Assembly (NCBI RefSeq): GCF_900142015.1
Contig: NZ_FQZN01000003.1
Coordinates: forward strand, 124,001 to 188,000
Length of the DNA stretch: 64,000 nt
Reading direction: 5' to 3'
Source of the DNA: Bacteroides stercorirosoris
GTDB taxonomy: Bacteria; Bacteroidota; Bacteroidia; Bacteroidales; Bacteroidaceae
Both the position numbers and the translations under genes were made by a program. Positions 59,106-64,000 of the stretch are shown piece after piece. Numbering within the stretch: position 1 is the first letter of the stretch; each line of letters starts with the position of its first letter. The notes beneath the pieces are model-generated. The model was not told the origin of the DNA. It saw nothing but the letters and a program-made list of their open reading frames with translations, and made no database searches.

Positions 59106-60164
59106 TCAATTGAAAACAGTTCCTTTACCGCCGGAATCGTTCCGTTTCCTACCGGGAATCGGAACACCTGTATGACACTCATTTTTAGAGCTTTTTCTCT
59201 CTTTATCTCGCCCTGCTTCTTTCTTCTTCCCTTTCCACTTTTTCTCCGCTGCAGGATTAATCAGCGATGCCATCTGCAAATTCACCACCGCCAATTGTTC
59301 AGTAGAAAACGAGCGCAAATAAGTATGTGTAATCTCCTCCGAAGCATGACTCAACCCCGCACTAATCTTAGCCACCGGAATATCCTCATTATACGCCAAT
59401 GTCGCCCAAGTATGGCGTGCCACATAAGAAGTCAGCCTCACCTCCAATCCCAATCGCTCAGATAACCGATACAAATGTTTATTGTAAAGCCGCAAAGCAC
59501 TTTCATACTGTCGTCTCTCTTCCGGAATACTCCCCGGATTCCGAATAATTCTCAGCAGGTAAGGTGAATCCGGATTCTCACATTTATACCTCCCGATAAT
59601 CTCCCACATCCATGGCTCCAGCGTAATACTCAGCGCCCTCCCCGTCTTACTCCGGTGATAGCACAGCACATTATCATGAATATCCGTCTTCCTCAAATAA
59701 GCCAAGTCAATAAAAGGAATCCCCCTCAGATAATAAGAAAGAATAAACAGATCCCGTGCCATCCCCAGACTCGGCGCATCCTCCAAATCCGCCTCTGCCA
59801 CCATACGAAGCTGTTCAATATTCAACGCCCGTTTCCTTGTTTCCTCATACCCCATAAAAATCCCGTTAAAAAGCTGCCGTGTATCTTTCAGCAACTTTTC
59901 CTTTTCAGCCTGTCGGCAAATAGCCCGCAGTGACCGAAAATAACACGCCGAAGTATTCGGTGAACATCCCGAAGCCAACAAATAGTGTTCAAAACTCAGA
60001 AAAACGCCCGCTGTCAGCTCTTTAAAACCCAGCAATTCCATATCCGTAAACCTCTCCAAACCATGCAGCATACTGCGGCACGTATGTTCTGCAGAGAACT
60101 TGAACAAATCATCCAAAGTTTCCGCATGAGCTATAATAAACTCCTTCAATGTCTTAATTCTCAT
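59106..60164 (-). CDS. Tyrosine recombinase of the fimbrial switch, 352 aa
   Basis: An N-terminal SAM-like core-binding domain (about 20-110, FLSFEHYLLASGCSPNTSACYFRSLRAICRQA) and a catalytic domain. The catalytic residues are an Arg in ILSYYLRGIPFIDLAYL, Lys in HRSKTGRAL, H/R in YVARHTWATLAYN (an R-H-T-W variant) and His in GLSHASEEITHTYLR with the final Tyr. The last ~40 residues are a basic tail (KKWKGKKKEAGRDKERKSSKN) that runs into the right switch arm and ends DSGGKGTVFN. Inversion would replace that ending by KRRRKHRTGG. It is of the type that inverts nearby promoters in Bacteroides; its start follows no obvious RBS, and the ATG at 60164 is the only good choice. Confidence 0.9.
   Translation of the reverse strand: MRIKTLKEFIIAHAETLDDLFKFSAEHTCRSMLHGLERFTDMELLGFKELTAGVFLSFEHYLLASGCSPNTSACYFRSLRAICRQAEKEKLLKDTRQLFNGIFMGYEETRKRALNIEQLRMVAEADLEDAPSLGMARDLFILSYYLRGIPFIDLAYLRKTDIHDNVLCYHRSKTGRALSITLEPWMWEIIGRYKCENPDSPYLLRIIRNPGSIPEERRQYESALRLYNKHLYRLSERLGLEVRLTSYVARHTWATLAYNEDIPVAKISAGLSHASEEITHTYLRSFSTEQLAVVNLQMASLINPAAEKKWKGKKKEAGRDKERKSSKNECHTGVPIPGRKRNDSGGKGTVFN
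59139..59166 (-). repeat. Right arm of the invertible switch, inside the recombinase gene
   Basis: Encodes VPIPGRKRN of the recombinase on the minus strand, ten codons before the present stop. Confidence 0.9.
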
Positions 60165-60338
60165 TCCAGTGTTCTTTTAATTAATGGTTATTTCCTCCCC
60201 AAACCCCACTCTACATCATTTGTTTTAGAGTGAAAAAGAGGTAAACATCAAAAGTAAGAACAGGAGGGATGGCTGCTTGTCATGAAACACGTATAAATGT
60301 CTGCACTTCCACTTAATATTCAAAACCATTCAAAAAAA

Positions 60339-60368
60339 GAGAGAGCTTATATTTTCATAAGCTCTCTC
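60339..60368 (-). terminator. Intrinsic terminator, minus strand
   Basis: GAGAGAGCTTAT (60339-60350) pairs with ATAAGCTCTCTC (60357-60368), followed on the minus strand by seven Ts. No intact minus-strand gene precedes it, so it may be left over from a lost gene. The rest of 60165-60456 shows nothing else. Confidence 0.65.
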
Positions 60369-60456
60369 CAACCAGTTACTTCGAATGTGATGTATTCCGT
60401 CACTATCTGTTCCAGATCTCCTATCCCGGACTCGATGCATTATCAATTCCTCAAAC

Positions 60457-60765
60457 ATGGTGAACATCCACGCCGTGTGCAGGTGGATGGAAAAGTCGGA
60501 TACGTTGATGTTCATTTCTTATGCCCGCTATGAGTACTATAATCCGCAGGAAGAGGCTGAGGGAACTGCCATGATTGAAAAACGTTGCCAGGTGAGCAAA
60601 TGGACGGCAGGACTTAATTGGTTCGCATTGCCCAATCTGGTTGTGAAAGCCGATTACACTACCCGCAAGATTGGTACGAACAAAGTATTCGGATCTACCA
60701 AATATAACAATGAGAATGAGTTTGCCATCGGCATAGCTTATGTCGGTTGGTTTGTGAAGAAATAG
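60457..60765 (+). pseudogene. Outer-membrane porin, 3' remnant
   Basis: The end of a beta-barrel porin: FISYARYEYYNPQEEAEG, KWTAGLNWFALPNLVVKADYTTRKI, and the terminal strand NENEFAIGIAYVGWFVKK. The upstream frame is broken: GKVGYVDV in a second frame looks like the preceding strand, so a frameshift lies near 60500, and the rest of the gene and its signal peptide are missing. It precedes the imelysin-like gene by 36 bp and was probably its operon partner, as porins and imelysins occur together in iron-related loci. Confidence 0.6.
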
Positions 60766-60801
60766 TTTTAGATAGGTTTTATAATTTAATGTTTAAGTAA
60801 T

Positions 60802-61623
60802 ATGAAGAAGTTTTTTTATTGGTCGGCCCTGGCTTTGGGCTTGATGTTCACTACTACCGCTTGTAGTGATGATGATACCACAGATGTGGATGCTAAAAAT
60901 CTGGACTACACACCTGAGAATGCAAGTAGTTGGGGAAATTACATGCGTGTAGTTGCGCAATTGTTGGTAAATGATGTCACGACTCTTTATGATGACTGGG
61001 CAGTTAAATACAACGAAGGTGACAGTTATGCTAATTTCTTTAAGAATCAGGATGCTTTGACGAGTGTTGAGCAACTGATTGACGGTTGTGTCGATATTGC
61101 TAATGAAGTAGGTACTGCCAAAATTGGTGACCCTTATGATCTTTTCGTTGGAAAAAATGAAGAAAAAGCTTTGTATGCTGTGGAGTCATGGTACAGTTGG
61201 CACTCGCGCGAAGACTACCGTAACAATATCTATTCTATCCGTAATGCTTATTACGGAACACGCACAGGTGTTATTGGCGAGTCATCTCTTTCAAAAGCGG
61301 TAGCCGCAGTAAATGATAATCTACTAGGAATACAGAACTTTTATTTATCTTTGTATGGACTTAAAAAGAAATCGATTATGAACACTTTAGAATTGGAAGC
61401 TTATAAAGCAGAATTGGCCAGGGAAGTGTTGAACATCAATAACCAAGAGGTACTCGATACCATAAAAGACGTCATACGAAAAAGTGAAGAGCTAACCAAC
61501 ACTCCCTATCGGATGGGCGTTAGAGAAGCCCGAAAACTGTTGCAAGATTCTGAAAAGAGATTTGAAGAAGGAGAGTATGTCAGCGAAGAAGAGATGGAAG
61601 AGTTTTATAATGCGCTGCAATAA
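60802..61623 (+). CDS. Truncated imelysin-like lipoprotein fused in frame to an antitoxin-like gene
   Basis: A lipobox (LMFTTTAC, Cys21) and acidic DDDTTD precede an imelysin (peptidase M75-like) N-terminal half with SWGNYMRVVAQLLVNDVTTLYDDW, VEQLIDGCVDIANEVGTAKIGDPYDLF and the signature YAVESWYSWHSREDY. Homology stops near residue 180 (AVNDNLLG), about half the usual length. The frame then passes through a promoter-like TATCTTTG into MNTLELEAYKAELAREVLN, the start of a separate small protein. A deletion thus joined two genes without a frameshift. The fused product, if made, is unlikely to bind iron normally. Confidence 0.7.
   Translation: MKKFFYWSALALGLMFTTTACSDDDTTDVDAKNLDYTPENASSWGNYMRVVAQLLVNDVTTLYDDWAVKYNEGDSYANFFKNQDALTSVEQLIDGCVDIANEVGTAKIGDPYDLFVGKNEEKALYAVESWYSWHSREDYRNNIYSIRNAYYGTRTGVIGESSLSKAVAAVNDNLLGIQNFYLSLYGLKKKSIMNTLELEAYKAELAREVLNINNQEVLDTIKDVIRKSEELTNTPYRMGVREARKLLQDSEKRFEEGEYVSEEEMEEFYNALQ
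61346..61353 (+). promoter_or_regulatory. -7 box TATCTTTG for the antitoxin-like gene
   Basis: Matches TAnnTTTG 25 nt upstream of the ATG at 61378. It lies inside the fused frame, showing that the 3' gene once had its own promoter here. Confidence 0.6.
61378..61623 (+). CDS. Antitoxin-like small protein, 81 aa
   Basis: The start MNTLELEAYKAELAREVLN is characteristic of a family of Bacteroides proteins often found before RelE-type toxins and considered antitoxins. The rest is helical and acidic (KLLQDSEKRFEEGEYVSEEEMEEF). Its own ATG and promoter-like box support separate expression despite in-frame fusion with the imelysin remnant. No toxin gene follows; the next gene is on the opposite strand, so it is an orphan. 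The antitoxin role is from family recall. Confidence 0.65.
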   Translation: MNTLELEAYKAELAREVLNINNQEVLDTIKDVIRKSEELTNTPYRMGVREARKLLQDSEKRFEEGEYVSEEEMEEFYNALQ

Positions 61624-61676
61624 TGAAAATACAATATGTTTATTAAGTACTCGTTCATAATTAGTTTATAAGATGA

Positions 61677-61694
61677 GATAAATGATAATTTATC
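61677..61694. terminator. Short hairpin between convergent genes
   Basis: GATAAAT (61677-61683) pairs with ATTTATC (61688-61694) in an AT-rich gap between the antitoxin-like gene and the convergent LytTR gene. Confidence 0.4.
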
Positions 61695-61716
61695 ACTCTA
61701 TCACCTCACCACTTTA

Positions 61717-62439
61717 TCATTCTTTTCTTTTTCCTTTCATTAGAAATTCTTCAAAGAATGTGTCGCGGTAACTGTTGCCTATGGCAATCTCATAATTACC
61801 TATATAAATATCATTGTTATCAAACGAATCGATGTGCCGCGTATTGACGATATACGATTTGTTTACCCGGAGGAACATATCCTGGGGCAGGAGTTCGGAG
61901 ATACCTTTCATATTCATGCGGGTGATGATGCGCTGTTCCGGCAATTGGAGGATTACATAATCTTTCAATCCTTCGATGAAAAGAATATCGGCATAGTTCA
62001 CTTTGAAGTATTTCCGTTCGGACTTGACGAAGAAATACTCTGAAGAAACATTGGTCTCAAGGGCTTCTTTCTCTTCCTTCATTAATAGCGAATGATAGGA
62101 GAGAGCTTTTTGTACAGCCTTCTGAAAACGTTCCGGTTCTATGGGTTTTACCAGATAGTCAATGGCATCAACTTCATAGCTGTCCAGTGCATACTCCGTA
62201 TAGGCAGTGGTGAAAATGATAAGTGTCCGTTTGGAAACGGTGTGTGCGAATTCTATGCCAGTGATACCGGGCATCTGAATATCCAGAAAAATAAGGTCGA
62301 CAGAATGTTCTTCCATAAACCGTGCGGCAGACACGGCATTGTTGAACATGCTCAGTAAGCTAAGTTCTTTATTTTCTTCCACCAACATTTCCATGGCTTC
62401 GCGTGCCAAGGGTTCATCATCTATTATAATACAATTCAT
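61717..62439 (-). CDS. LytTR-family response regulator, 240 aa
   Basis: An N-terminal receiver domain with acidic pocket IIDDEPLAREAM and phosphoacceptor Asp in DLIFLDIQMPGITG (about Asp54), switch residues in IIFTTAYTEYAL and the Lys of YLVKPIEP. The C-terminal LytTR DNA-binding domain is at about 135-235 (YFFVKSERKYFKVNYADILFIEGLKDYVIL, FLRVNKSYIVNTRHID). It overlaps the kinase gene by 4 bp, so it is the cognate regulator of the LytS-type kinases upstream. Confidence 0.95.
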   Translation of the reverse strand: MNCIIIDDEPLAREAMEMLVEENKELSLLSMFNNAVSAARFMEEHSVDLIFLDIQMPGITGIEFAHTVSKRTLIIFTTAYTEYALDSYEVDAIDYLVKPIEPERFQKAVQKALSYHSLLMKEEKEALETNVSSEYFFVKSERKYFKVNYADILFIEGLKDYVILQLPEQRIITRMNMKGISELLPQDMFLRVNKSYIVNTRHIDSFDNNDIYIGNYEIAIGNSYRDTFFEEFLMKGKRKE

Positions 62440-63488
62440 AAGTTCAGTTTTAGAGTTACTGTATATTGATTTTCCGTTTCCGCCACTTCCAGAAGATAGC
62501 GACCGGGATATAATAGTTCAAGTCTCCGGCGGATATTGGTCAGTCCGATGCCGCCTACCCGGCTTTTGGCAATTGCGACGGCAGGCTTGGAATTCTCACA
62601 GCGGAACTCCAAGCGGTCATTATCAATCTTAAAGAAAAGGTGGACGTATGATGGGTGTTCGCTGTCAAAGTTATGCTTCACGGCATTCTCTACAAATGGG
62701 ATGAAAAGCAATGCCGGTAACTGTATGGCATCAATTTCCCCCTCTTCGGTGATGCTGTAGTCGAAGTGGTCGCGCCGTATCTTCTCCAGATTGAGATAAT
62801 CATTCAGAAAACGGATATCCGAACGGAGAGGTACATGCTCGCGGAAGTTATCATTCATCTGATAGCGCAACAAATCCTCAAGTTTGAATAATACTTGCGA
62901 TGCCTCAACAGGATTCTTGCGGATGAGCACATTGGCATTATTCAGCATATTGAATAAGAAGTGTGGATTTATTTGGTTCTTGAGAAACCTCAGTTCCGAG
63001 TGTAGGGTAGCGGATTGCAGTTCGTCTACCCGTTGGTTGTAAAGTATCCAGTGACGGAGTAGGAGTATGGCGGACATTCCGGCTATGGTAAATCCCATTG
63101 CCAACACTCCTGATATGGCATTTATCAGGATAGGAATCAGTTGGGAATGGACTGCGGTAGTCGTAACCTCGACAGTGAGAATCTGAAATATAGCTACAGC
63201 CACAATGATTATCAGACTCACCAAAATCACCCCGAACGCATACGTCAGCAGACGGTTTTTCAATAGGAAGCGGGGAAATAACCAATATAGATTAATATAG
63301 AAAACCGCATCGATAGAAAAAAAGTAAATGGCCCAACCGACTAATCTTTGCGGCAATGCAAGTGGTCGCATAGGTTCATTCCAGAGTATATTTACCGTGA
63401 TGAGAAACACGACAAATTGCAGGAACAGATGCCTTGCCACCCGATATTGAGGAGCGAGCAGGAAATTGGTGAAGCGGTTACCGGTCAT
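62436..63488 (-). CDS. LytS-type sensor histidine kinase, 350 aa
   Basis: Four to five N-terminal membrane helices (about 15-155) and then a His_kinase domain with the phosphoacceptor box LRFLKNQINPHFLFNMLNN and a HATPase region (LLFIPFVENAVKHN, then SRVGGIGLTNIRRRLELLYPG). This layout is that of LytS/YehU-like kinases paired with LytTR regulators. It overlaps both neighbours by 4 bp. Confidence 0.93.
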   Translation of the reverse strand: MTGNRFTNFLLAPQYRVARHLFLQFVVFLITVNILWNEPMRPLALPQRLVGWAIYFFSIDAVFYINLYWLFPRFLLKNRLLTYAFGVILVSLIIIVAVAIFQILTVEVTTTAVHSQLIPILINAISGVLAMGFTIAGMSAILLLRHWILYNQRVDELQSATLHSELRFLKNQINPHFLFNMLNNANVLIRKNPVEASQVLFKLEDLLRYQMNDNFREHVPLRSDIRFLNDYLNLEKIRRDHFDYSITEEGEIDAIQLPALLFIPFVENAVKHNFDSEHPSYVHLFFKIDNDRLEFRCENSKPAVAIAKSRVGGIGLTNIRRRLELLYPGRYLLEVAETENQYTVTLKLNL

Positions 63489-64000
63489 TTTCCACCTCCT
63501 TTCAGCTCAAGCCGGATGCTTTGGTCAGTTAACTCCAACTGATATTGTTCTCCATATTGCAGGTTGAGGCGTTGCCGGATTTTGTTCAGTTCCTGATAGT
63601 TGACAAGAGTATTAGTTGATGAGGAGATAAAGGGCTGCGCAATATCTGCTGTATGCTGCAAGGAACCTTGTCCCCTTGTTCCCTCGTCTCCTTGTCCCCT
63701 TCTTTTTACCTGACAGTTGAAAAGGACAGTATCACTCTCAACTTCCAGACTGATTTCGATGGAGCACGGTTGTACCTTCTGCGCCTCTGTTTGCTTTACG
63801 GCGTACTGTATGAACGGGATAAAAAGCAAAGGGAATATAAATGTACGTCCGGTTTCTCCGGATGCATTGATCCGGAAGTCAAACTTGCCCGAAACGAGCT
63901 GTTCCAGTTCCAGATAATTCGTGAGAAATTTGATTTCCGTATTCAGCAAAACCTTCTCCCGATTGCAGTCGTACAACTGATAACGGAGTATCTGGCTCAG
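63485..64000 (-). CDS. Second LytS-type histidine kinase, C-terminal part (runs off the window)
   Basis: The frame is open through the window edge: it reads LSQILRYQMYDCNREKVLLNTEIKFLTNYLELEQL upstream and includes the internal ATG at 63976, so the gene starts beyond 64000. It matches the His_kinase C-terminal part (FPLLFIPFIQYAVKQT instead of the usual FVENAVKH). Two tandem kinases share one LytTR regulator. Position 107-130 has a Gly/Arg-rich insert (RRGQGDEGTRGQGS), which is unusual for the family. The Asn of the N box is replaced by Gln-Tyr (IQYAVKQ), so ATP binding may be impaired. Confidence 0.85.
   Translation of the reverse strand: MSQILRYQLYDCNREKVLLNTEIKFLTNYLELEQLVSGKFDFRINASGETGRTFIFPLLFIPFIQYAVKQTEAQKVQPCSIEISLEVESDTVLFNCQVKRRGQGDEGTRGQGSLQHTADIAQPFISSSTNTLVNYQELNKIRQRLNLQYGEQYQLELTDQSIRLELKGGGK

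Larger units (their letters stand above)
58709..59166. promoter_or_regulatory. Probable invertible phase switch, 28-bp inverted repeats
   Basis: The arms 58709-58736 and 59139-59166 are perfect inverted copies (core TTCCGATTCCCGGTAGGAAA). They bound 402 bp of largely AT-rich DNA between the Rrf2-like gene and a tyrosine recombinase gene. This is the hallmark of a recombinase-driven on/off switch as known for Bacteroides surface structures. The right arm lies inside the recombinase coding sequence. No perfect TAnnTTTG box is found in either direction; TAGATTTTG (minus, 58987-58995) and TGTTTTTG (plus, near 59015) are near matches. The current orientation cannot be judged from sequence alone. 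Confidence 0.85.

Noticed and set aside
1..64000. tRNA or rRNA genes
   Set aside because: No cloverleaf or rRNA-like stretch was recognised on reading; a tRNAscan-SE or Infernal run would settle it.

Overview
The window reads as a chromosomal stretch of a gut Bacteroides. The evidence is SusC/SusD pairs, Mfa/FimA-type fimbrillin lipoproteins, AraC regulators with two-component propeller repeats, LytS/LytTR signalling, and many TAnnTTTG-type -7 promoter boxes, the Bacteroides housekeeping consensus. I cannot name the species.

Layout. (1) 1-13500: a VirE/VapE-type P-loop ATPase gene (minus strand) with a divergent HU-like gene. The ATPase gene is cut in two by a 10.17-kb, visibly AT-richer integrated element (659-10833). 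The element carries a large serine recombinase next to its right end, a short tyrosine recombinase, RadC, DUF3871, a helicase-like protein, an unknown 204-aa protein and two cargo lipoproteins. The junctions share TTGAT. Joining the halves restores one frame exactly through the Walker B motif. Three 56-nt copies of one inverted-repeat unit, a ~190-nt imperfect hairpin and a 10 x 18-bp tandem array lie between its genes. (2) 13550-15110: a secreted hypothetical protein, a small DUF4890/Spy-like periplasmic protein and a 34-bp perfect inverted repeat. (3) 15112-35079: a polysaccharide utilisation locus, all on the minus strand: ECF sigma factor, surface lipoprotein, SusC, SusD, beta-helix glycosidase, alginate-lyase-type and heparinase II/III-type lyases, and two membrane-anchored AraC regulators that lack the kinase and receiver parts of hybrid two-component systems. 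The lyases suggest a uronic-acid-containing glycan. (4) 35242-43966: respiratory nitrite reduction (nrfH, nrfA), cytochrome c assembly (ResB, CcsA) and a porin on the plus strand, then two Crp/Fnr regulators on the minus strand and hybrid cluster protein (hcp). Dyads in the nrfH and hcp promoters suggest shared Crp/Fnr-type control of nitrogen-oxide metabolism. (5) 44282-60164: a fimbrial locus on the minus strand with three fimbrillin-like lipoproteins, Mfa2-like anchor, DUF3575, DUF3868/OmpA/TPR protein, an HU-like DUF4469 protein, an ATPase/PD-DEXK gene flanked by direct repeats, an Rrf2-like regulator and a tyrosine recombinase. A 458-bp segment bounded by perfect 28-bp inverted repeats lies between the regulator and the recombinase, and looks like a phase switch. 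(6) 60165-64000: a porin remnant, an imelysin gene fused to an antitoxin-like gene, and a LytTR regulator with two LytS-type kinases, the last running off the window.

The most noteworthy signals are the switch, whose right arm lies inside the recombinase gene so that inversion would swap the recombinase's own C-terminal tail, and the element inserted at the Walker B codons of the VirE-type gene.
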